From: Tachypleus tridentatus
Taxonomy: Eukaryota > Arthropoda > Merostomata > Xiphosura > Limulidae
Assembly (NCBI RefSeq): GCF_004210375.1
Contig: NC_134827.1
Coordinates: 103,029,285-103,093,284, forward strand
Length of the DNA: 64,000 nt
Reading direction: 5' to 3'
This document shows, one piece after another, positions 27,901 through 37,000 of the stretch (the stretch's first letter is position 1; the number at the start of each line of letters is the position of its first letter). The position numbers were made by a program, and so were the translations under genes. The notes below the pieces were generated by a model, which made no database searches, was not told where the DNA came from, and was given only the letters and a program-made list of their open reading frames with translations.

Positions 27901-30897
27901 ACCTCAATTAAAACATCTACCATCTTTTATAATTTTTGTCCATTAAAGAATAGCTTGTTATGAGTAACACAAAGTTTATTGTTTAACCTTATCCATTCAC
28001 TGCCAAGATTCTTTCTGGCTGTTGTATTATATTTCATCAATTAATTCCACCAATTGAAAGATTAATTTCAATAATCTTTGAAACAATGAAGTGTTTCTTA
28101 TTATAATCGGTATTGCCATACTTGTTTAAAACAACAATCTTAATAAAACCAGTGGACTTGTGTAACCCAAGCAAAAATACCTATCTTCAATTGTGGGAAA
28201 AGTTTAAATTAATCTATCAATTTAAATTATTTCATGTAATTTAAAAAAAAGTTAATTGTGTTGCACTCTTCATTTCACTGAGAATCAAAGCTCTAAGGAA
28301 TTTTTTACTACTCACCAGAAAAAGTAATTGTTGAGCATTTCAGGCATGCCAGGAGCCATTAAACGATAACATATAGTAAACTTGTATCGTGTTATTTAGT
28401 CCTGCCACATTTTGAAATATGTGTGATAATGTGATAACTTCCTAACAGTTTAGTGTAGAATAGTGTTTATGAAATAAAATTTGACGTCATACTTGGTCTC
28501 CCATTATTTAAAAACATATAATTGAGTTTTCCTAACAGGAGACACATGAACACTTGGACAGACTTCTTGATTTGTAACATATTTGGCTGAAGTGTCAGAT
28601 AAATGTGTGATTCTGGACAGATTAATTCATTTATTACTTTCCTTTATTTAGTACCAGACTAATAAAGGTTTTCCAACTACTGATTTAATTATTTTATCAG
28701 TTTTAATTTACAAATATTAATGTCGTATGCTACGTAAAAATTTCATCTTTAATAAATTTTAGCATACTTTCCTTTTGAGTAAGATATTTCTTGTAACTTT
28801 AAGGATTTTGCTAGTGTTATATAGGTAAATTCACTACATTTGTACCTCCGTTCTTTAGATAAAGGAACAGCAAGTGATGTCTAGGATTGGAAAGGTTGAG
28901 CAAGCCCACATCATCACAGAACTGAAGCAGAAGGTTTCCTTTTTTAGAGATAAAGGTAGAGCATGTTTCAAATACCCTTTCTTAGGTTACATTATCTTAC
29001 TGACTTGGAATTTATCCAAGTATGATATATCATGCAATTTTAACTTGGTAAGAGTTACCGATTGTTTTGTTTCATGTTTTTGCATATTTTGTAAATAGAC
29101 TTAATTTGAAGGAATAGTCTTTAAAAGATATAAAAATATTTCCAAAATATAATGTCCAGAGATTTTTATTAGTAGTGGTAAGTTGTAACTTTAAAGTACC
29201 TTATAACTACCTGGTATATGCAAAGTATTTAAAGTTCGGTTCTACGATATTTACTATATTTGTGAAGAACTTATATAATTCAAGTAAAAATACATTCGAT
29301 CTTTCTGTTAAGCCTGATTATTCATAAATATTTAGATAGCTTCCTATTGCACTGCTCAGTGGTTAATAACTATTGAGTCTGTGTTTCTTTCTTCTGAACT
29401 AGGAGTTACAACTTAATTTAAAAAAAAATACAAAAAATGGCCACAACTCCACAACAGATATTTTGTATTTCTTCAGTATTTCATCTGCCCTTATTATTAT
29501 ATTTAACTGCTGAGATAATCTATGGTATGAACTTGTTGCATCTAATATACAATTGAAACCCATTTCAGTTCTTTCTATTAGCTATCAAAAACCAACAAAT
29601 TTTAACTTTTTACCATACCTTGAGGACCTATTAAAAAAAACAACAACATCTAAATAAACTTGTGATCTTTTATCATTTTGATATTAAAAATAACTATTAA
29701 CTAATCCAGTATAAACATAGTTTTTTTTAACATCTTAAGAACTGATAATATTAATCTTAGGCAACAAAAAATAAACATCTTGCTTACTTACAACAACTAG
29801 AACACATTCTTACGATCGAGTTCTAGGATATAATTGTGTTGCCATGTGGAATTGAAATAACCCTTGTTGACCTTTCAGAATCAGGAGATACTTACAGCTG
29901 GACAGTTATCATCAGGGACAGAAAACGATGAACTCAAAGGTCTACATGATCGACTAGCTGAGCTACAAGCTGAGGTTACCACTTGTAAATATAGTGTAAT
30001 TGTACAACTTGTAGAAAAGCATTGTAACTTCGTGAAAGTTTTGTAAATGGAAATATGTTTGAATACATAATAAGCTGTCTTGGAATTGAGCCCAGTATGA
30101 AGTCTCATGAAGCTTTAACTTGGTAGATTTATCCATTGTAACCAGTTTACGACATTTTAATATTCTAGAGATGTATTTTAATCAATTATCCACAGTGTTC
30201 TAAAGATTAGTGTTAAGTTTGATTAGAAATGAAAAAAATGCTGCAATTTTGGAAACTTAAGAATTCAAGTCTTAATATTGTCAGTTAAGAGTTCTCATTT
30301 GTAATAATCTGTTTATTTGTCCAAACTATAAAATGAAAATTCCAAGCACTTAAAACTGTCGATGTTTATTTTACTCGTACGGTAAATCTTGTCAATGAAT
30401 GCTGTCGATAAGTTCAATCCTTTCTTGTCATGAGACATTTCTTCTTGCTCTGTGAAAGACACAACGATCATAGGTGCTTCATTTTTCTTTCATTCTGACT
30501 AGTTCAAACGTTTTAAGATGGTAGAAAGGACGGTGAGATGGGTTCTGTTGCCTGACATTATTTCATTTCAACAAAATTTTTATAGTAAAATGTACTTTGA
30601 TTAAATTGCTCATGACTCAACGGTGTTTCGTTGTTTTAGGTGATGCAACACGAAACCCAAAACAGAAGACTAACAGCTACAGTGGCTCTTCTTAACTTGC
30701 ATCAACACAACAACAACAACAGAAAAACTAGCATGATGTCAGAAGGGTCTCTCGGCCATATTAATAGTCTCTTAGGGTTGACTAGTAGTAGAAGTAACTA
30801 CACCAAAAATAGCAGAGTGAATGAGCGACTGCTGGAACTGGGAAGGAAGCAGCCTCAACTGTTCAACCAAGATTTGCTCAAGAATAGGAAAACTTAA
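12921..30897 (+). CDS. EVI5-like TBC-domain Rab GTPase-activating protein, 3' 15 exons
   Basis: Fifteen exons encode about 624 residues of an EVI5-family RabGAP; the N-terminus and the arginine-finger half of the TBC domain are lost in the gap. Exons 1-5 give the rest of the TBC domain, with the glutamine-finger motif GYCQG and the family blocks [15 protein letters not shown] and [10 protein letters not shown]. Exons 5-14 form a long coiled coil with the EVI5 repeats of LREAE-type heptads and AQEAEDNF. Exon 15 ends at TAA 30895-30897. All introns are GT-AG and all phases agree, apart from single extra bases in exons 12 and 13. In animals EVI5 works on Rab11-type recycling endosomes, cytokinesis and cell migration (family knowledge). 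The last 85 residues are rich in N and S and I do not recognise them. Introns of about 1 kb at 27818-28858 and 28956-29878 hold nothing identifiable. EVI5L is the main alternative name. Confidence 0.93.
13385..13477. repeat. About 45-bp direct duplication
   Basis: The stretch starting GAGTAAAGTAGTTTGGTG and ending CATAAAACT occurs twice back to back, the second copy 2 bp shorter. It is intronic and just left of the Tc1 element. Confidence 0.85.
13529..15088 (+). mobile_element. Tc1-like DNA transposon, inactivated
   Basis: A 1560-bp element with about 105-bp terminal inverted repeats (13529-13637 and 14980-15088) that start CACTGCTGGCCAAAATCTTA on the left and match imperfectly on the right. 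TA dinucleotides flank both ends (13527-13528, 15089-15090), the target duplication of the Tc1/mariner superfamily. It sits in the first visible EVI5 intron in the same orientation as the gene. The internal transposase is a pseudogene. Confidence 0.93.
13835..14833 (+). pseudogene. Tc1-type transposase pseudogene
   Basis: The reading starts ATG with [19 protein letters not shown], a paired-type helix-turn-helix start, and continues through in-frame stops (for example TGA at 13934-13936) and a frameshift. From 14393 a 146-codon open stretch keeps the DDE core: FQQDNAA holds the second acidic residue, and [13 protein letters not shown] is the last block. In active Tc1 transposases that block reads NPIENVWG; here the catalytic glutamate is Asn, so the enzyme would be dead even without the stops. 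Confidence 0.9.
15955..16136 (-). mobile_element. tRNA-derived SINE, 5'-truncated and diverged
   Basis: The + strand reads GGTTTGGTTTGTTTCGAATT, then the diverged body (AGAGGGAAGGCATCTTATAA, CAATGAATAGTGGAATTGAC). It matches the copies at 46611 and 52261 but lacks the tRNA-like head, so the element is on the - strand and incomplete. Confidence 0.7.
16548..17010 (-). mobile_element. CR1-type LINE 3' fragment
   Basis: Read on the - strand, degraded text corresponds to the end of a CR1-superfamily reverse transcriptase: an RPHLEY-type block (from + ACTCCAAATGTGGCC), then an ERL/SLEE-like stretch and DLIEMFK. The same layout recurs at 26020-26660. It is a dead fragment with many stops. Confidence 0.7.
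17724..17880 (-). repeat. Dispersed repeat carrying a hammerhead-like motif (copy 1)
   Basis: The + strand contains ATGACGAGAAACCCACTT, then GATGGCTGGTGTGGGTATTA, then AACAACGTTTTGACCTTC and the complement of CCTGAAGATGACC. The same modules recur at 20405-20563, 54968-55062 and 60201-60242. The 42-nt motif is 17810-17851 on the - strand; it has CUGAAGA but AAAA where GAAA is expected. Confidence 0.65.
18191..18277. repeat. 29-bp tandem repeat, 3 perfect copies
   Basis: Three identical 29-bp units starting TAACAGGTGGACGAAATCCA end 16 bp before EVI5 exon 2. Each contains the hairpin GTGGA-CGAAA-TCCAC. They fill the region where the branch point and pyrimidine tract would lie. Confidence 0.97.
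18294..18419 (+). CDS. EVI5 exon 2
   Basis: 42 codons starting [17 protein letters not shown]; acceptor TTTCCAG, donor CAG|GTAATG. TBC domain. The Met is internal, not a translation start. Confidence 0.95.
19182..19325 (+). CDS. EVI5 exon 3
   Basis: 48 codons, [10 protein letters not shown] through SSWFLTLFT to MDLLLSE. It carries the SSWFLTLF helix typical of TBC domains. Donor GAG|GTGAGT. Confidence 0.95.
19708..19797 (+). CDS. EVI5 exon 4
   Basis: 30 codons, [15 protein letters not shown] to DMEGMLK, in the C-terminal lobe of the TBC domain. Donor AAA|GTAAGT. Confidence 0.95.
20405..20563 (-). repeat. Dispersed repeat, degraded copy 2 of hammerhead-bearing family
   Basis: Shares with copy 1 the blocks CATCTTCAGGTTAA, GTTGTTCTCTAC, TACCAGCTGT and GTGGGTTTCTCGTCGTCA. 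The ribozyme-like core is broken: the GAAAC arm is missing. Confidence 0.55.
20672..20769 (+). CDS. EVI5 exon 5
   Basis: 98 bp, [13 protein letters not shown] to [12 protein letters not shown]; end of the TBC domain and start of the coiled coil. It ends in phase 2 and joins exon 6 to restore Arg. Confidence 0.94.
20875..20935 (+). CDS. EVI5 exon 6
   Basis: 61 bp, [20 protein letters not shown] after the split codon. Coiled coil, charged heptads. Donor AGG|GTAAG. Confidence 0.93.
21617..21670 (+). CDS. EVI5 exon 7
   Basis: 18 codons, [18 protein letters not shown], a very well conserved EVI5 coiled-coil segment. Donor CAG|GTAATT. Confidence 0.95.
22145..22312 (+). CDS. EVI5 exon 8
   Basis: 56 codons, [20 protein letters not shown] through [12 protein letters not shown] to GELQEMHK. 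Acceptor AAACAAG, donor AAG|GTAGAG. Confidence 0.95.
22313..24648 (+). other. EVI5 intron, AT-rich, no gene
   Basis: No exon or ORF with family resemblance. An A16 run lies at about 23782. Two stretches share TCTAAGAAAATTAG (about 23196 and 23927), suggesting an unclassified repeat. Confidence 0.6.
24649..24795 (+). CDS. EVI5 exon 9
   Basis: 49 codons, [20 protein letters not shown] then [12 protein letters not shown]; coiled coil. Donor GAG|GTAAGA. Confidence 0.94.
24901..25050 (+). CDS. EVI5 exon 10
   Basis: 50 codons, [20 protein letters not shown], then [19 protein letters not shown] to AMWE. The intron before it is only 105 bp. Confidence 0.94.
25446..25607 (+). CDS. EVI5 exon 11
   Basis: 54 codons, [20 protein letters not shown], then [17 protein letters not shown] to LETQ; coiled coil. 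Confidence 0.94.
26020..26660 (-). mobile_element. CR1-type LINE 3' fragment
   Basis: Second, longer copy of the family at 16548-17010. The - strand reads TTTGGAGTACTGTGTTCAGT, which translates to an LEYCVQ-type block, followed by the usual SLE/DL region and the 3' tail. It is broken throughout and intronic to EVI5. Confidence 0.75.
26685..26843. repeat. Fold-back element with hammerhead-like loop
   Basis: Inverted arms of about 40 bp (26685-26724 and 26804-26843; arm core GGCTCGTTTGGATTGAGAAAA) enclose about 79 bp. The enclosed sequence holds a 42-nt hammerhead-like motif. Confidence 0.9.
26736..26777 (-). ncRNA. Hammerhead-ribozyme-like motif (copy 3, degraded core)
   Basis: On the - strand: GUGAAC, CUGACAA (expected CUGANGA), stem II GACU/AGUC, GAAACGUU, then GUUCCC. 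Length and layout match the better copy at 60201-60242. The core mutation suggests it is inactive. Confidence 0.45.
27670..27817 (+). CDS. EVI5 exon 12, with one extra base
   Basis: 148 bp, one more than a multiple of three, between two phase-0 introns. It reads NQMSLNQL up to CTCCCGA (ccc at 27693-27695), where the frame breaks and soon meets TGA. Dropping one C restores [18 protein letters not shown] and the rest to DLISQ, matching the conserved EVI5 pattern of NQ...LRR. Confidence 0.88.
28859..28955 (+). CDS. EVI5 exon 13, with one extra base
   Basis: 97 bp between phase-0 introns. [20 protein letters not shown] then ELKQKVSF is clear; the frame slips at the T6 run 28940-28945. With five T the end reads FLEIK, parallel to the LEIQ-type end of this repeat in EVI5, and the donor AAG|GTAGAG is in phase. 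Confidence 0.85.
29879..29974 (+). CDS. EVI5 exon 14
   Basis: 32 codons, [20 protein letters not shown] to LAELQAE; last coiled-coil segment. Acceptor CTTTCAG. Confidence 0.93.
30640..30897 (+). CDS. EVI5 last exon, C-terminus and stop
   Basis: 85 codons plus [23 protein letters not shown] leads into an Asn/Ser-rich tail ending [11 protein letters not shown]. The tail is not recognisably conserved. Confidence 0.9.
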   Translation: MMQHETQNRRLTATVALLNLHQHNNNNRKTSMMSEGSLGHINSLLGLTSSRSNYTKNSRVNERLLELGRKQPQLFNQDLLKNRKT

Positions 30898-33800
30898 TGC
30901 TGTTTTAGTCAGTTTAGGCTTCCCATGCGAGACACTTGTAGGAAGACGACCTATCTTGTGTGACAAAACTGTTATTCAAAAATGTGAATTAATAACACAG
31001 AAAATTAAAGACCTTTGTTTTTATAATGAAAAAAGACAAAAAATTAGAGAATAGCAATAAATTTAGTCATTTGTATTATCTTTCTTTGTTTACCAAGTTC
31101 TTACTTCATATATGGATTAGTTTTATAATGGAATATCAGAATATTTTCTTCAAGTTGAAGTAACATTTAATTGGTTTCGGTACCAATTCTAGTAGGTTTC
31201 TCTACTGGCCCTTCTCTGTGCCAACTTTGATTTTGTGGTTTTATAATTGCAGGTAGTTTCCACGTTATAAGCTTAAAGTTTTAGTAAATGTTATTTATCT
31301 TTATATTTGATAAACTTACCATCACTATATATCACAAACTATGCGGTAAACATAAAAGTTTTGTTTTTCTCATTAAGACTATGTTGTAATGAGATCACAA
31401 AAGTTGGAAGTTATGATATCAAAATTCTAATATTTGACAATTTCATAATAGATCTTCAGAGCTTGAAGTCTTATTACTCTGTCATAGTTAAAGATGGTGT
31501 GTGTTGGGTTTGATGAAAATAGAAGTGACAAAAAACTTTCAAAACTGAGAATATTTACTACAAACAATAGGAGTATCGAACGATAATAAACGTGTTATGA
31601 TTCCAGTTTTTGATGTTGAAATTAGATAATTATACTGTTTCAAGTTGTTTAAGGCTTTTATATCTCAATGACTTAAAAGTCTGAAATTGTTACATTGTAA
31701 AGGGTGTATTATTTGTATTTCATGATTGTATCTTGGAAAGCCTGAGTTGATTCTTGGTAAGTAGTCCTACCTATTGCTTAAGAATTTATTTACAAATATG
31801 TTGGATGTTTATTCTATCCTTGACTCAACAGTTACCGTATTTGTAGCTACAAAGATTATCAAAATGACATAATTGTTTCAACTTTATGGAGAGAACAATG
31901 CCCTCTAGTAGTGACCAATGTTTAACTTAACTTAACTGGTAACAATTCTCTGAGGGCAAACTATCCAGAGTGATTGAAGAAATTATGTAGGAGAATGACA
32001 CTAACTAGTACATTGTATATATAACTAAATCTCGTCACGTAGTTTGTTAATATGGGAAGTTATTATATTTCTTGGAAGGAAGTTTTAAAATATTCAAGAG
32101 TGTTGAGAGAGGAGATTGTTGGGTGTGGATATTTTCATATTTATTCAATCCTTGGAAGTGTAAAAATAATTTTAAATAAGATAGAGCTCGTGGTTTTTTA
32201 TCTTTCGTAGATATTAATATGATTTAAGCTAAGCCCTGTCCACTTTCAGTTTATAATTGTGTGTGATATTTGAAGCAAGTGTTGTGTCAATACTGCCGCT
32301 AACAGGTATATATGTTTCTTCAACTCTACTTCCCAAGTAGACCACACCCACCCTGATTATATTTTTATATTAAAATGGAAAGTAAACAAGTTCTTCCAGA
32401 GTAAAGGCTGGAATCTTCAGACCCTGTCCAATCCTCTCCACTGTTTTAAATGTTTACAGAGAGTAATATGCCAGCTTTAGTGAAAATAATATTCATAGTA
32501 AATAAGTAGAATGTTATATTTTTAAAGTAGAAAAAAAGAGTATAAATTGTTTAATTACTGCTATCTTGGAATATGAGAAGTGGTCACTTCATCCAGCAAG
32601 TAATATTTTTAATTATTTTAATAATAAGGCCTGGTCCTTTTAAAGTATTTTTATTTAGAATACACTTTCACAGCTGTTTTACAAAGATTTTGAAAGAGTG
32701 GTTTAAGTCACAACACAGCATAAGGCTCACGTAACAAATGGTGAGGATAGGATGAATTATAGTTGTAACCATCAGCTGTTTCTCATAATTATATTAACCC
32801 CACACCTCGCAAATGTACTTCTTAGAACATTATACTCATATCAGTTATAAATCTAACAATTTTCTTACTCATTGGAATATATTCAATGGAATATGGTGTT
32901 CAAATTTGAAGAAACGAACCAGCCCCAGCCTTCTGACACTTGAACGTCAGGGAAAGTTCTCCATAAAATGATAGCTGAGACACAGTTAATTGTTATAAGA
33001 ATATTTATGAATATTTAATAAACACACAAACATGATTACCAAAATATCACAGATGAAATTTACTTTGGGAATAGAATTTTAATTATCTGAGAATAAAGGC
33101 AAAACTATTGCCCAGTTCAATATTGTGAACTTTACTTATAATTATTTGGTCCCTCATTTTACAGTTGTTGGCAAAAATTTAACTTTATTTGATCAATTAT
33201 AATGTCTAATCCAGAACTCTAAGTTCAACAACCACGGTGCTGAATATAAAAATACCCATTTATTCTATTTTATATTAATAAATCTAGAATGTATCTTTGT
33301 AGTAAGTAAGTAAAAGAAAATTCTGGCTATAGCTTGAGAAACAAGGGGGGTAAACTAATTAATTTAGAAGTACACACAGTGCTAACACACACAACTAACT
33401 ACATCGTTACAATAAAATAAGATGGAGAACAGCCACTATAATATGTAAAACTTTCTTCTAAATACAACAAAGCAGATACCAGCAACTTAGCGTGACTGAT
33501 GATTAAATATTGTGGACAAATACACACCCCATATATCCATCCATCTGTTGTTTACTTTCACTCACCTACAGTAAAGAACCGTTCATTGAACTACTTTGTG
33601 TTTTTTATGTGTTTCTAGAGTTAAAATAAATTACTTTTAACTGTACAAGTTATTTAACATATTACTACATAGAATGCCTTTTTTCACTTCCCTTCACATA
33701 CAGGAATAACTTCATTGTAACAAAACAAGTTAGTTATTAATAATTTACAGTAACACATGGGGTACACAATGTAAAATATCACAGTTAGTGAGGGCTACTT

Positions 33801-33933
33801 CTTTAAACATGTACTATATTTAATATGAGTGTATAAAGGATCAGATTGGTCTAGCTAAGGTCATGGTCAACCAATTGCTAACATGAATTGAGGTTGATCT
33901 AAAGGTAAGGTACAAGTTTGTTCTAGTTAAGGT
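30898..33933. other. Convergent intergenic region with both 3' UTRs
   Basis: No coding resemblance on either strand. It separates the EVI5 stop (+) from the TRPM2 stop (-) and should contain both 3' UTRs. For TRPM2 a possible signal on the - strand is AATAAA, the complement of TTTATT at 33184-33189. Confidence 0.7.
31056..31061 (+). promoter_or_regulatory. Candidate EVI5 polyadenylation signal
   Basis: AATAAA 159 bp after the EVI5 stop codon. It is the first canonical hexamer downstream; its use is unproven. Confidence 0.5.
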
Positions 33934-34044
33934 TCACAGAAGTGTCGGCTGGAGTCGCTGAGTGATCTCCTGGAGTAGTGCTGCCTGTCCAGCAGGAACT
34001 TTAATAAAAACATCATCTGTGACAATTCTCCAGCTCAAGCTTGA
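33934..34044 (-). CDS. TRPM2 last exon, end of NUDT9-H
   Basis: 36 codons plus [23 protein letters not shown] and onward to LQPTLL. It matches the SIRWQVVD-type final strand and helix of NUDT9-H. Confidence 0.92.
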   Translation of the reverse strand, partial: SSLSWRIVTDDVFIKVPAGQAALLQEITQRLQPTLL

Positions 34045-37000
34045 CTGTAAGAACAAAGAAACTTTACAGAGAAGCTCCACAAGTTATCAAACAGACAAGA
34101 ATATACGACCTACATAAACAGGGGTATATTGTTAAGAACAGGCCATCGACATGTTAAATCAAGCTATACACTTAAGGAAATGTATATATATACAACTGCA
34201 TGACCAACACACTGGCACCAGTGTGAAAACTGTAACGTACCGTTATTCTACACTGATGTGAAATAACAGAAATGTTAATAAGAATGGGGAATTATGATAA
34301 TCACCTGCAACTTATCAGCAACATTTTCATCTGTATTATAATGAACGTGCCACAGTTCCACTTCTCGCCAGGCGTGGTCAGTATTCCAGGGGTCATCCAT
34401 GTACCCTTTCATAACAATCTCACACTTCACACCCTGCTGGTTACTTGGATCGGATGAAACACTACAGTTCTGTAGGAACTACAAATAAAAGAAACATCTT
34501 GGTGATGAGATATGTTTATATAAAGTTTGCAAGTGTTAAAAACATACCTTATCTATTATCTTAAGCAACATTTTCATTTGATGGAAGTAGTTTATTATAA
34601 TGGAAATAGGAAATACTAAACAGGTAATTAGATGAAGTCAGAGTTTGGTACAGTGGAGAGAACAAAGCTGCAGGTCAATATATATAAATGTTTTAGTTTC
34701 ATTGTGTTTCCGTCTGATACTGAGTGAAACAAAAACTCATTAATACAAATTAAGAATGTAACTCAAGCCATTAATCTGTATCACCTCTGAAATGTTAATG
34801 TACACGACAGTTCTACGAAATTGGAATGATGCATAGAAATGTGTAAATATACTATTACAAATTTCTCTGTTTGACTTGCATTTTATTAATGTATTCTTTC
34901 AGGGCTATAAAATTAGGCCTTAACTCTTTTTCATAACTTGCCTAATTTTGTAATGAATGTTAATTATTATTATTTGAAAATTCTCACGGAACAATCTGTT
35001 CTCACCAGATGTCACTGCATATGTATTCTTAACTATGTACCAAACACTGGACAAAAACATTTCTATACGTGTAGTTTCTTTGATAGATTGTCTACAAGTC
35101 AACGTGTGATACATTTATCCAGTACATTTTGCATAAATAACATAATAATATAATAAAACATAAAACTTTTCTGTTTTATTAATATATGAAGTATGGGCTT
35201 TAAACAAAGTTCATTTCCAAAAAAAGAAAAACCCCGATCTGAAATGGGTAATCAATCAACATCTGAACACTCACTAGGGTTAAATAGAAACGGAATGATA
35301 ACAACACATTTTCAAATACAGAAAACAATCGTATCTACACAAGTGTGGTTTTAACACCACTACATACATAGGTAAAGTAAGTGCTTATTAACCCAGTCCC
35401 TTACCCAACTCAAACAAACAAAAAAGCATGTTGTTGTTTAATTAAACTAAAATACGTGGATGAAGGTAGACTAAAACAACCTTAAATATGTTTACAAATA
35501 TCTCTAGATTGGTATTCAAGATCAATCCAAATATTGCTATTTTCCGTACATCTTGCTTATACATAAAAAATTTAAACTTCTGCGAGTTAAAAGGACTACT
35601 TGTCTAAATGCAATGCTAGAATAAAAATCTGTACCCAGAAACCTTACAAAACAGTAGTGGAAGTACCTTTATGTGACGAATATTAGCACACAGTTATGGT
35701 TATAATCGCAGAACAATAACTGTTCATGGACACTGTATGTGGTAGTTAGAATAAGCAGTTAAGTTTGTAGAAAAATTTGTTCTTTCTTAAAAATTAAATA
35801 CAATTAGAGGTGACAACTCACCTGCTCCAAATCCTCTTTGGTTTTCCATTTATTTGTTCCAGTTTCTTGAACTTTGAAGAGAGCACGAGTAACTTCATAC
35901 TTCTGGTCACCTGGTACAAAACCCTGGGGAACATGGTGAAGATTATTGTTTGCCCACACACTTGTGATCGATACAACCAGAAGATAGAACTATTCTAGCT
36001 GTACACAAACTAATGATGTAAAAAGAATGTCTTAACTTCTGACAGAAACATTATACTTGGCAACTTGCTTTTAAGGCTTTACTAATCGTTAGACTTTTAA
36101 CTTTAAACCAAGACACTCACTCCTGGTAAAGTAATCTGGTCTCTCTTCTCAGTTGTCCTGAGAACAACAAATTCCAATCCTTTACCACCAGGAGTTACAA
36201 CTGTGCTCTTCTGCCACCTACAAGAGTAAACAGAGAATCTCAGTTACAATGTCCCATGAGGTTATATGTACCACAACAGTTACAATACCGATAAAGATTC
36301 ATCTCTTACATTTCTTTCACATCCTATTTCTTCACAACGTCACCTTATTATGACTGTCTGAATTGGTAGAAATTAACTTACGTGAAGAGAAACAAAATTC
36401 CATGTTTGAAACTCTTATGGGGAAACCATGATTAAACATGAGTATATATAACTGATTATAGAAAAACACCTAACATACCTGGTCATGATAAGAATGATGT
36501 AATGATTTGGACCCCAACGTGGTAAAGCACCCTTTCCTCTTAATCCAGTTCGACCACGTGGATTCCTTGAAGGAAAATAGCAGCTTAAAAACTTTTAAGA
36601 AACTCGGTTACTTCCAAGTATATATCTAGTAATAAATAATTGAGCACTGTTAACAAATAAAAGATAACAGTATGTACTTCTTAGAAAATTAAAATAATTT
36701 ATAACACTGAACCTAAGAAACCAAATATTTAAATGCTTTTTTGGGGAAAATCTGTTAAATGCATGATTAATAAAATAATTTTTTTTTGTTTTCCATTGTT
36801 AATAGTATGCTAAACATACAGCTAAAGTGAATTAACTACCAATGCACGTGGAAAAGTATAAATATACTCCTACTGTAAGGTCTTCCCCTCCAACTAGTGT
36901 TGCATGTATGAAAGTATGTATCAGTTGCATGCTCCAACTAATGTTACATGTAAGTATACAAGCGTAATTAGCTGTACAAATGCAGTCAGTAGTCTACCAT

